DNA from: Ignelater luminosus
Taxonomy: Eukaryota; Arthropoda; Insecta; Coleoptera; Elateridae
Direction: 5' to 3'
Assembly (NCBI GenBank): GCA_011009095.1
Contig: VTPC01090579.1
Coordinates: forward strand, 38,015-102,014
Length of the DNA: 64,000 bases
Part shown: one piece after another, positions 13,106 through 26,300 of the stretch
Position numbering within the stretch: position 1 is the stretch's first letter
How the letters are laid out: each line of letters begins with the position of its first letter
The notes under the pieces: generated by a model
The model's database searches: none
What the model was told of the DNA's origin: nothing
What the model saw: the letters and a program-made list of their open reading frames with translations, nothing else
Position numbers and translations under genes: made by a program

Positions 13106-13690
13106 CACGAATTTGCAGAGTGAACCACAAACCTATCGCCCTCGTCTGGAATAGTAGTTTGCTTAAGTAACCCTTCGCAATATTCTCCATCGTATGTTAA
13201 AAATTTTTCTTTTGTGATAAACTCGTCGATCTTTCAGACTTCTTAGAAGTTCTTTGTACCCAGAGCACCGCACATCAAGTTACTCCTTGTAAATCTGTCT
13301 TTCAGTTTAAGTAAAACTATTATGTAAGTACCTTATTAATTGAACTGACAAATCCACCTTAAGGCCTGATGTAAAAGAGAGAAATCTTGTTAGAACCGAC
13401 GTATTGTCAGACAAGTGTGCCCCGGTTTTTTTTGCCGCGATGGTACATATAAAGGATTGCTTAGAGGTGGCAATGATTTGCATAGATTTGCCCTGATTTG
13501 ACTCGGCCAAATTGGATTTTTGTAAAGAATTTTTTTCGTAGAATTCTTCAGAACCAGTCTGTCCCTATTAAAATATCAATGACTCGAGATTCATTGAATT
13601 TCGGGTCAATCAATTGTATATTTGTTGGTATTTCGGGATTGTGACTTATGGTAGAGCACCAGTTACTTAAAGTACAAAACATGTGAGTTG
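13106..13690 (-). pseudogene. BEL/Pao polyprotein fragment (aspartic protease and start of RT)
   Basis: The minus strand at about 13500-13680 encodes IQLIDPKFNESRVIDILIG and DWF, matching the retropepsin-like segment of BEL/Pao elements. Below it, at about 13110-13250, WKIDEFITKEKF then EYCEGLLKQTT match the segment leading into the RT. Coding similarity stops abruptly where the zinc-knuckle LINE begins, consistent with LINE insertion. It is broken by stops. There is no gag region above 13.7 kb, so it is 5'-truncated. Confidence 0.6.
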
Positions 13691-14234
13691 AATTGTCTGG
13701 TCTCATTTATGCTAGAATTAATTTCAAGTTGACCGATTTACATGCGTGTTCAGAAATAAAATGAGATTGAGACGCAGAGTCTACCAGACGCTTGATGTTT
13801 TTATTTCTCACTCACACTAAGAGTGTTAGGTGAAAGGAGAAATAGTATTGTTGGATTTGTGACAGACGAATGGCTGGAAAGGTGCCTCGAGGACTTGATA
13901 ATATTGTGTTGTCTATTATGCAGTTGCTATCTTTACTATTCTTTATATTTAAATTCATAACCGAATGATACTTTTTTGACATACTCTAAAGGTTCTCGAT
14001 TGACACTCTGATGCAAAGTGGCTTTTTAGAATATTTAACACTTCAAATCGCGCTTTAAATAAGGTACAGTTTTGTAACTACACTCGTCTTTCATGAGAAA
14101 TTCTGACGGCCATCCATAAAACTTTAATGTTTACCCAGTTCAAAGGTTACTCCCCAATTTGCATTCACATAGTGTATTTCTTGTTATTATTGTAAGTACG
14201 CAATTACTAAGCATTTCTATTCTTTTTTTTACAG

Positions 14235-14303
14235 GAGTAGTACATAATAAAGTTCCAGCCAACCTAATATAAGTCGTAGGTTTAACTCAATGGATCCTAT
14301 AAG
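14235..14303 (+). other. Transporter exon 1 (5' UTR end plus start codon)
   Basis: A polypyrimidine tract ending in ACAG precedes this exon, and AAG|GTAAGT ends it. The ATG at 14290 has an in-frame TAA upstream within the same exon, so it is the first possible start. The exon encodes M-D-P-I plus two bases of an Arg codon. An acceptor before it means at least one further non-coding exon lies upstream, not located here. Its place in the transporter is inferred from phase fit with exons 2 and 3. Confidence 0.6.
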
Positions 14304-17300
14304 GTAAGTTCTAAATAATATTTGTTAAGTTAAGAAGATTTCAGTGTGTAAGTATTTACATATTATACGATAATATTGCTAGATAATTATTTGTATGATT
14401 TACGTCAATAAGTGTAATAATTAGTAATGTATTTCTGACTCATTTAAAATTGATTAATAACAATAATTATAAATTGTTTGATTTTACTCATATGTTTTTT
14501 ATTTATTACAGTTCCAGTTGCTTTAGTCTTCAGTAAGTAACATTTATAAAAAATACATATTCTATACGCTTGTTATATATACATGGTGGGTGGGTCTCTG
14601 ATTAGATAAAATGCTTCCTATATGTTTATACTATTAATTTTGCATCACAACATCTATTTGTCATAAATCATCTTTGTGTCTGTCACGTTCTTATTGTTAT
14701 ATATTTATTTATTTAACCGCCTTAATTTTTCATTTTTGGCATTGTTTCATTTAATGGTCGTAATATTTAATTCATTGCCATCACGAGGCTTTGTGCTAAA
14801 CGAGAGGATTCACCCTTTTTGTTATCTCGTTTTATGAATTGCTTTTATTACTTTTTATTATCTTCAGAGAAAAATGTCCATATTTCACTTGATTGATTAA
14901 GTTACAATTTCAATTAAAATAATTTCTCTAAGGAACAGAAAGACAGTTAAATAAGTGCGATGGACATCTTACTCTGAATACTTAAATATGCTCATTTGGA
15001 AACTAAAATTTAGAATTGTGTCTAGTTTCCTTTAATTTAATTTATTGCTTGTAAACTGCAATAAAATTTTGCTTGATGTTACAACTACAATTCTAAATAT
15101 TGAGTTTTTAGATTGTTATCCAAGCTACCGTTTTTCAAATTTTCTTCAGATTCCTCGACTTCAATAATTTAGAAAATTATAGAAATTTATGAAGAAACAA
15201 TGATATTGTATTATTTATATTTTGGATATTTTATAAGTCTGATTAGAAATTCATATTTTTATATTTATTATTTTTTATAATACTATTTAGGTTTCATATA
15301 AGTCGACAAAATCATAAATGTATGGATTATTATTTTTATATGGTTTCAATAAAATGACATCATTTCATGCATTTCATTTCTAATACCTACATGAAATCAT
15401 TAAATACATTTTATGCCGGATAGAAATATAACGGGCATGTTTTTATTTGTCTACAAAACAAGTTATACGAACAAGATCATCCTAATAAGTAATATCTATC
15501 TAATCGAGAAAATGATTTTTAATAATTAAACAGAAGAAAAGCAAGATACTGGTTACTGTACAAAAAAGAATAAAATCGACTTTTAAGCTTCCTGTTGATT
15601 TATTTATTATCAAGAGTTGGGATAATCCCAATCTTGCAATTTCAATTAGAATCGCGCATCAGTAGGAGTCATAAGAACGACTGCACAAGCAAAATGGGAA
15701 TAATCCCAAATTTTGTTACTTCGTTACAAAAAAAATTAATCTTCTAAAATACAGACAAAAAAGGATCGTTTAGGAAATAGTTTTTTAAAATGAAAATAAA
15801 TCTGAAAAGCGTTTGTTGATTAGACGAATTTGGATTCCATTACGCGTGTTATAAGCTTCCGATACAACCGATAAGCCTAAATCCAGTTGTCAAATGAATG
15901 CGGAATTTACAACGTTCTGTTTTTCAATTCGATTTTATAAATCTGTTGTTTTTTCTTATTCTGAAAAGGTCCTAGATTAAAACCCCGTGGGCGCCGCAAG
16001 AAGAAGCGTTGCACCGCTGTGAATAAAACCTCTGAACAATCACTAGCTGCATTATGCCAGAAAGTTTTTCAAAAAAAGAAACCATAAAATGTGTTATCGT
16101 AAATTATGTGCTTTCTATTCTCTTGGTGTCTTCATATATGTAGAAATGCCCCTATTGAGAGTTCTTGTAATAGTTCCGTTTTAGTGACAAGGATAGTGTA
16201 TTCGAGTTTTCCTTCTGTTTTCTTCAGTTATTATCTGTGGATTGGTTTACAGTAGCATTTTCTATACTGCTGGATTTTTAATCAGTTGCTTTATCTTTCT
16301 GTCATGTGGTAGTTAGTTTCATTGCCTTTGATATCTTGTAATCTAGGCTTGCTTTTATAATTTTTACCTTCTACATTTCCAATAATGCCTTCACTAAGCC
16401 ATCATTCTAATAATATGCATAATTTCAATTTTTATTTGTTGCTTTATCTTTATCGGTATTGAAATTTCAATCTGCTTTGTCTTGGATATCACTGCAGAAT
16501 TCTCTCTCTTTGTCGCCTCATGTATTTGGCTGTTTATTAACTGAATTAATCGACGACAGTTGGTTGTGATTTGTTGCTCTTCATCCCACATTTCTGTTCT
16601 GCTGTTTCAATGGTCTTCAACGTCTACGCACCCATTTTAATCCTTGCCTTGTTAGAAGCCACCTTTATTGTTTAACTTATCATATTCTTAGTTCAGCCAA
16701 ACTGGACAGACTAGCTTGTTGAGAAATACAGGAGCCAAATAATTTTGAAAAACACTACTGTGTTGCTGTTTTTCTCAAACGATCTTTTATCTAGAAAACC
16801 AGTCCATGTGTGTCAAGTAGAGTCGAGTCAGACGCGCACTTAAAGACATAGCAGAACATACAGTTGTTTGACAACTGTGGAGAATTTCCATGGCCCGAAA
16901 ATTCAGTAAGTGGTGTCACTGTTGGCAAACAGTTCCTGAAAGGACCTCTGATAAAGCTTCATCAATATATGACGTTTGACGGCCCTCTGATTCAACTACT
17001 TCCGTATCAAGCAAAAAAAGTGATAAAGAAATTCTGTGCAATGTTAAAACATTTTTATTTGAAGAAGTAAACGTCTACGCAGATCAAAGTCGAGTAGGAT
17101 GATATTCATTTGGATTCTGCACTATTTTTGGATGAAGGAATTTAAACGTGGTCGTACATGTATTCAAGATACAGCTGGACTGAAAAAATCTAATGTAACG
17201 TAATGGAAGGCCGTCGAGTAAAAGTGTGCGATATTGCGGAGACTGTAGACATCTCTACTGAACACTACATAATATCCTGCACGAAAAATTGTTGACCGTC

Positions 17301-20300
17301 TACCAAAAACGCACCAAAAGGGACATTTCAATACTGTATTTGGCGATGCTTAGTCGCAATCTGCAGAACTTTCTGCCTCGATTTGTGACCGTGGATGAAA
17401 CATGAAAAGTGAGAAAGCACCAGGAAACGAAGACCATTTTCTTAACTGGGAAGGTAATGTTTCTTAGAATTCTCAACGAATAATTCTGAACGAGTATTTA
17501 GAAAACCTATCTATTATGCCACCTTGTTAAACCGTTTGAACGATACATTGAAGAAGAAACAGTCGAGTTTGTCGCACCAAAACTGCTTTTTCACCAAGAT
17601 ATGTCGACCGTAGCAATAGCAAAATTGCACTAATTGGGCTTCGAACTTAGATATTTAACTCGATAAGAAGTTTACGTCGAATGCAGATAGCATGGACGTT
17701 GATAATATGTTGAGAAATTGATCTTTTTCTAAAGAAGTGTGTTTAGCTGGTTTTCTTACTATAGATTCCAAGCAATTCCGGTCCAAGTATGTCTACTTGC
17801 TAAAAAAAAACCAACTCGAGTTAAGCGAGTCAGATACTCAAAGACAAAGCAGAACATATTCAGCTAACTTGAAAAGGTTGCGAATGACGATGCTGCAGAG
17901 TCAGGCAGAGATGGCTTTAGGTATTCAAGGACTACCAAACAGTTGATCTTGACTGATTAAATTTTTCTTCATTTTTACTTAAAAGTTTTTGCAAATGGCT
18001 AAGTATTCCCAGTTTCAATCTTTTCATTGTTTGCTTAGTACGTTCAAGCTTCTACTTATTTCAAGGTGAGGTTTATCAGGTAATTGTAAGCAAGACTAGT
18101 TTTCTAGATAAAGACGTACTTCATGGATTTGCACCAGCTTGACTGAACTCGATTCTATATACTAGTAGGGCCATTAAGTGTATAGTCCGATTCAACTCGA
18201 CTCGATTGGAATTTATTGTTGGAGGTAGTTAATTGATGGACTTACCGATATATCAACGAAAAGGACGAAAGGAAATAGTGACATTATCAAAGTAGCAAAT
18301 CACGTCAAGATGGTATACAGCGGCTCATAAAGTGCTTATAGCGCTAACAATGTTATCAAGTAGCTGCTCGAGAATGAATCAATCGTAGTGATATTCAAAG
18401 GTGCCCAAGTTCATATTTTGGACTTGGTATATTTTGTTTGATAAAAGTAGAAGGATGAAATCTTCCAGACAACCAAATTTAATAAATATTATTGTAGCAA
18501 TTCTTCATCACTGTGATGAACAAAGCAATCCAACTCATGCAGAATCAAAGATAGAAGAAGAAAGCAAAAGTGGCTGAGAAAATAAAAATTTGAAAACTTA
18601 AAAGCCTAGAAGAATGGGAACTATTTCAAGCCAGCAAGTTGTCTGGAAGTGGCCTGGAATAATTTCAAGCGAACACTTCTGAGAGCCGCAACAGACGTTT
18701 GTGAAACAGTAAGATGTGGACGAGCTGGACAGAAAACTACTCGCTGATAAAATCAAGAAGTAAAGGCGGAAGTTAAATTGAAGAATGAAAAGTGGAAGAA
18801 GTATTTAGCTACTAAAGGACATCCTCATTCTGAGCGAAGATCAGCATATGAGCTCTACACTCAGCAAAGGGAAAGGGTTAAAGTAGTGGTAAGAGAGGCA
18901 AAAAAAAGCTTGGGAGGAATTTGGAAAGTTTATGGAAGAAAGCGCTGGAGAAAACCAAAAGCTTTCCTATAAAATTATTAAGAACATGAGGAAGGAGAAC
19001 AAATGCCCGCTTAAGTTTCTAAAAGGTAAGGACGGGAATTTACTCTCTAAAACGGGCGACATAATAGAGTGATGGAAGGAATATTTCTCCGATCTGCTGA
19101 ACGAAAATTGGAATGCATCTCCGACGGACCCAGTACAAATCACAGTTAGTGGACAGAAATCAGGGGAGCATGTTCAAAGGAACGCAGAAATCACAGAGGA
19201 AGAAATGAGGAACGACATCCATAAAATTAAATTGGACACGGCGGCAGCTTTTGACAAAATAGCACTAGAAATGATCAAGAACATGAGCCAAACTGGTGAA
19301 GACATTTTTCTGAGAGTATTGAGACTCGCATGGAGTAGATGCCAAATCCCTAAAGACTGGGAAACACTTGTCCGTTATATTGCCTCTTTTTAAGAAAGTA
19401 GACAACAGAGAATGTTGAAATCACCGCGGAATCTCTCTCCTAAGTATACCTGGTAAAATCTACAGCAGAATTCTAGAATCCCGTTTAAGATTGCAAATAG
19501 AACATCAGCTGAACGAAGCACAGGCTGGATTCCGTCCAGTCAGAAGCACACAAGTCTTGATTTTTACATTTAGACAAATAAATGAAGAAATTATAGAGGA
19601 CGACAAAGACCTTCACGCATGTTTTATTGACTTAGAAAAAGCATCTGATAGAGCGCGTGGCCCGAACTGTGGAGGGCTCTGAAGGAAAGGAATGTTGATC
19701 AAGGCCTTATAAGAAGGATTCAAAGTATGTACCAAAGTTGTAGGAAACTGTACTTCAGAGGAGTTTTATACTACAGTAGGAGTTCGGCAAGGAGATATTT
19801 TGTTTATAATTCTAATGGATGATTTTCTATGAAGCTGCAAATGCAAATGCTTACGTAGATACTTTGTTGGAAACTGGAGATTAAGAGCAATGAATATAAA
19901 TGTTTTGCTTTACGCTGACGATATGGCCCTGTTGGCAGATTCAAGCGAAAATCTTCAGTTCAACCTTAATTGTGTGATACCTAAACAGTAAGAACATGAA
20001 ACTTATTCCGTTCAAGTCCAAGACAATGGTTGTGTCGAGGCGACAGGTCACTCATAGAATCATGGCTTGCGGTCAAGATTTGGAGCAAGTCGAAGCCTTC
20101 AAATACCTTGGAGGTAATGTAGAAAGTGATGGAAAAATAACCACGGAATAAATTCCTGAACTGAAGCAGCAAGGAAGAATGTTTTATTCAGTTAACTCAA
20201 AGTTCCTACGAAAGCGTGAAGTATCGGAGAAAACGAAAATCTCCAAGTCAACATTGGTTTCAATTTTAACTTATGGCTGTGAGTTATGGGCACTTACATC

Positions 20301-23300
20301 TAAACACAAAGCAGACTCCAGGCTCAAAAAATGAGGTTCTTACGACGTGTTGCGGGCAGAACTAGAAGAGATAGAATCCGCAACCAAACTATTCAGGACT
20401 CTCTAAATATGAATCCTTTGACTGACTTAGTCCACAGCTCCCAGCTAAGATGATTCGGCCTTTTTGTTCGTATGGAGGACTCTCGAGTCCCGAGACAGGC
20501 CATGGAGGACAGCATCCAGGCGTCCACGAGGGAGACGCAGAGTGACCTGAAAGGACAACATCAACAGCTTGTTGCTGAAGCGTGGCACAAACTTGTCAAG
20601 TGGTTGCCCGCGACCAAATCCAGTGGAAGGCATTCTGTCACCGCCCTATACCTGACGGTAGAAGGGTCAACGACTAAGTAATTAAGTAAGAAAACAATTT
20701 TTTATCCAATACGCTTGTGTGTTTTGGCCTTTCCCTTGCTTTTGCTCTAGTTGGTATGGTGCTGTCGCCCCATATTACTTATCTTTACTCATCTAGTTTT
20801 TTCAAGCAGAGAAGCGAGCATAATTGTACTTTGACTTCAGTGTCTCGTACATCCAAAGCGGTAATAATTATCATTATATTGAGAAAGATAAAAAAAAGTA
20901 GAATCGTTGCTTATTAGAAACCATCTCGATTTTAGAAAGGGCAGAATAACTCTGAAACTAGAACTAAAACAGAGCAAGACTCAAGAAACTTAAACGAATG
21001 CAAGGCGCTGTTTTCAGTCCTTATAAAGACAAGACAGGGATGGTGAAGGACGAATAGTATAAGGAGGTGGCAGTATCAAGGTAGATGTCTTATCAGACAT
21101 GCTCAATATATAGATCAGATGATTTAAAAAGCATAATTTGTTATTAGAGAACGTCAAAGCCAAGCGTAATTTTGAATCTATAAGACAATAAGGCATATAA
21201 TTCTGCAAGAAATGTTCAGTCACCGAAGGTTTACTGAATTAAGTATAAGAAACATGACTTTTGTATGTAAATCACGGATTTTTCCTTACCACAATAATGT
21301 CCTTGTTTTTTATGAAAAAAAAATGTATTGGGTATATTCGCCAGCTAAAATGAAGAAATTTATACAAATGAGAAGGATACTATAGGGGAATTTATACAAC
21401 TAGAAGTGTAGAAGGATGTGCGTTATGTCTTGTAGTTGCAAAACCTAGTCGAACTTTCAGTAATTTATTTCTTGTTTTCTTTTTATATTAGAAAACAAGA
21501 AGGACTGAGAGACTCCTGGATTGATCGTACTATTTTAGTTTATTTTATAAATTATAGAAAATTATTATTAATTTCTTACACTAACAAATAGTTCTTGCAA
21601 AGTTAAATTGGACATTGTGATAGATTTCTTTGTAACACACATTTTTTTGTCTACAATCGATATTTCCAAGTGAGTAAAATGATAAAAATAAAGCATAATT
21701 ACTTGTTAATAGAATAGGTGAAGTACCTATGTATTTAAAAAGTAAAGAAAGGTCAATTAAATATAAATTAGTAATAGGATTTTTATAAAACAACAACCTC
21801 GACAATACGCGAATGATTATTATAAAGTTTTCAATAACAACATTGTTTTGTGACGCCAAACTATCGTCACAGACAAAACTTTTTTTGTTTTTAATTAATG
21901 GTTGTTCTATTTTAAGTTCTAGGACACTAAAATCAATGTTTTGTTTCATTGAAGCCTCGGAAGGAATCTGCTAGACATTATTGATTTTTCCTTTTCAATT
22001 CAATACAAATCAGAAAAGCTTTCTCTTTCGTTGCGTAGTTGAACTACATATAGATTTTTTATGACTGCGCAAATTTTATATTCTTTAAACCTCTTGATAG
22101 TCAGCCGTTCAAAAACTTATTTTTCTCTTTTTTTTACGGCCATATATAATTTATTAAAATACACGTGATGGAAAGACGTCGAGAAATTAGAGCACATATA
22201 GTTTCGATTAGTTGGCGGCCTTGGAGGGTTCTTTTACACCACCCGGTTTTGTTAAATTCTTCTGCAATTTCATGAATCATTGATTTGCTCAATAATAGGG
22301 AAACTAAAGTGGCTTGGTTGGAATTTGGATGAATTTCAAAGGATGATTGTTTGAAATAAAAACAAAATATGAATATGCGGACTTAACAAGCTGATGTTTC
22401 CCAGAACCAAGATTTTTATTTTCACAAACAATAGAAATAAAATTAATTCAAACGCACGAGAAGATTAATTTCCATTTATAATTCTAAAATAAAACTTCAC
22501 GACATTTTTATACTATCAAGACAGATTAGCAACCCAATTTAGTATACTTTTCTTTGTGGAGGTTCTTAATTTGCGTTTTCTTTTACAAAACACGATTGAA
22601 AAATGAATTATCGTGTCATGCAGCTTAGAAATACGAAGCTGTTTTTCCTTGTATACCATCATAATTTACAATTATTTTTAATACTTTTGAGTCTTAAAAT
22701 TACCAGACTGTTCTACGTTCACTTAAAACTACCGCCACCGTAGTCGGAAAACATTTCTCTTGATACGGTGAAATTATTTTAGGCCGTGTCACCTACAGAT
22801 TGACAAACATCGGTTATCATTAATATCATTAACTAGTTTCTCTCTGTGTTTAGTTTTGCGGTATATTGTGACGTTCGGGAGATAATAATTTTCATGTATT
22901 TTCCATATCGTAACCTTTTTTTGGTTTCCCAAAAGTCTTGTAAGTTTCCTCTTCATCCATTAGTTATGCTTTCAGTCCATCAGTTCAAGTTTGGCATCAA
23001 CATTGGTAATATCATTGGTAATATAATTGGAAATCATGTGTAAGTTAGCAGCGAGTTTGTTTTGTAATGTTTGTTGACGTTTATTGTGTTGCTTTCGAGA
23101 TGTAATAAGTGTATACAGTGCATAATGAGTCAGAAATATCTGATTATTTGTTTTCTACTTTCCTGCACTTTTCTCAAACATACAGGAAATAAACAAATAA
23201 TAATAAAACTGGAGTTGCATAATTTTTACTCAACTTTGGTTCAACTTGATACGGATCGTGGAACGGTCCTTCGAGGGTTAATATTGCAGCAGTTCATTTA

Positions 23301-26300
23301 TCTTTGAACCCAGTTAGCCCCAAGACCACAATTCATCACTGTTGATCTTTCCAATCTCTGCATTCTACTTTTGTCACGTCTGAACTAACTTGTCTTATTA
23401 ACGTACAATTTAAATTCATGGTATTACTGAATAAATGTTGCAAACCTTCAAAAATTGGGGGTAACTTGTAGAAAGGGGACAATTTGAGTCCAACAACTTC
23501 TTCTTCTAGCAGCATTTTGTTTGTTTTTATCTCACAAATACTTTCTTGATAGCTTCGATTTTTAGTTTGATCGGTGTTTTTGCGTTTTGAGTTGTAATGG
23601 ATAAATATTAACAAAATCTAGAATCCAGAAGAAGTTTGCTTTCATCGTTGTTTACTTGATCTTTTTACTGCTTTAATCATCCTTCAGGTGGCCCGAACGA
23701 CCTGTCTAGACTGAGACTTCTTTTTTTAATCATTAACGGTTTGGCAGAGATAGCGATTGCTTGCCCTTTCGGGTATGTACAGACGACAGCGTTATCTGGC
23801 AGTTTTGTGTAGGGGAAAGGGTCTTTGATTGTGTCATATATTGAAAAATTTTATCTTAAAGAACATGCTAAATCTAGGTAACTCTCCTCAACGCTCCTTT
23901 GCGTTTAAGGAAGAGAATTTATATAAAAGGCAAAAGGAAGTTGATCGATTTGCCTTTCCACTTGAGCACTTTTTGTATTTGAGTAGCGTTTATTATATTC
24001 GTTGTTTTATAGATTAAGCATTCGTGTTCAATAGTTTCTTAGGATAGGAAGCCGTTTTCAACATTTTGATATCTCAAGATATGTTCAAATGTGGCAACTC
24101 AATGCACTTTGTTTTGAATACTGAAAAGCTGTTCCTTCTAAAGTAAAAACCGAAAGACTACAAGGTTTAGGCCCTACAGGTCGCAGTAGAAATAAAAGTG
24201 TAGCTTGCACCTGACGGTGTTAAAATGTATTGAGAAGGTTCTACACTCTTTCAGTAGATGAAGAATTTTTGCTGGTCACATTTTCTTTTCTTATATTTAT
24301 CATGACGCTGTGATAATCTTATTTACAGGACACAGACCGTACAACAGTCTCTTAAAATGCAACAACACACAAATTTGATCTTATCCATTTCAATTAGACT
24401 GAGCACTTCCGTTTGGACAATTTGTTACCAAGCAAAATTTATGCTTGACTCCACTGGGTTATGAAATTCTATTGCAAAATGAGTTAGGTTGGATGCGAGC
24501 TAACTTACAGAGATTTTAATTCCCAATTATACATGAGAGTTGTCAATGAAATCTTGTTTTCCACGTGAAAACATTTTATGGTTTAGGGTTTACCAAATTT
24601 CTTCTTGTAATCTTAGAAAGATGTATGATGTATAGAAATCAGATTCCTGGACGTATTTATTAAGATTTTGATAGAAAAGTAAATCTCTTGCTGTTGCTGT
24701 AATTGTGAATTGGGTTTGCTGCTCTCCAAAGAGCCTATTGACCGCTGATTAATAAATCCGAGAAATTAACCAAAACTAACTTTTACTATAACTTAAGATA
24801 TCGAGTTTGATTTATCTCCAATTGCTTTTAACCACCTCTACATATCTTTCTTCTTTTATACCGTGTTGCCCAAACTGTACAGCTTCTGCCTGTGTTTTCT
24901 AAGTCTTTCTAGATTATAGAAATTCCTCCTATGCTTTACCAATTTTTCTTTTAATCTTCTTGTTTCAACTTTATTCAGTTCTTTTGCAAATCTTGCCCTG
25001 GATCTATCTTCCTTCTTTTGGCTTGCCTAAGCTATGTAGTCTCTTCAAGAACCTTTTATTTGTCTCTTGGTTTTCTGTTTTGTGTCCAGAAAAAATGAAG
25101 TTATAAAATGAAAGACTGGAAAGACGCCAGGAACATCGCAATAGTGAAATTTGTTTCTATTTTTTTTGCAAGAAAACCCCATTGAAATCACACAAGTTAT
25201 ACTTTCTCTGGATTTTTCCTACTTAATTTGCAACGAACCTTACTAAAACAAAGTCATCTTCTCTTACTAAGTCGGAATTCCAAAGTAATATCGCTTGGAC
25301 TTGGCTTTCCAATTATCTCCGTCCGTTCACAATATGACAACATTTCTGTTTTTTATCTTGTCTTTTATGCGTACTTGAAAAAGGATTTTTCACAGCTTCG
25401 AACCCTTTTCTTTTTCTTTAACTTTTTGCTTTTTCTGTCTAGATGGTAGATTTCATATTGGGTAGATTTGCGTCTTTCGTCTTGATGCATCTCAGTAGAG
25501 GAGGAACATCGTCTGGTGTTAGGGTAGACTCTTCTGTTGAAATATGACCTTGTAGCTCTTCGATAATTGTGAAGCTGGAGCTCCTTGAGCTGACTGTCTA
25601 CTTTTTACTTGAGACGATTCTTTTATACTTTCACACATCACGGGTCTGTCGGAACATTAGTCACCGAGACGTTTTCATTTGTAAAGGCAAGGCCTGGTTT
25701 TGATGATGATGATGATGATGGTATCAGCGTTGTTTTCCCGCCTTCGGCGGGAGGCCGTTATAAGCTACCTTCTGTAGCTTCTTCAGCCTGCTGGTGGTCG
25801 TTCATTTGTTGCAAGGCAGTATACGTGCGATGTTCACGTTCATTGGCACTTGACCGGTCGTTGATGTAGTAGACCTAGTTCTAGCAGCGCGAGGAGGGCC
25901 GCTGACAGCATGGATGTTAAACCGACGGCGTCCGGGTTCACCAGTCTGTTCTTGAATTTGCGCGGCGGCAATGAAGTGCTGATGAGCGGGGCTTGATTGA
26001 CTTCTTGGTTTTATTGAGTTTCTGGCGTTTTTTTTTTCGGACGTCGAAAGCTGGCGGAGGTTGCGACGGTGCAATGGCTCATCGGTAGGTGTTATCTGGC
26101 AGGTTGAGTCTTGATGGATTGGCCCATGATGGTATAATTCGAGATGTTGTCGTTTGGGTCATTGACCCTAGGTGCACAATACTCTTGAGTTGGAATTTGA
26201 TGTTGAATTGAAGTTGGTAAGATGCCCATCTTCTGCCTAGCTGGTGTCTCGCCGTGTAGTTGGTGGTTGAAGGCCGCGCTTGGCGACGCGACAGGGGCAA

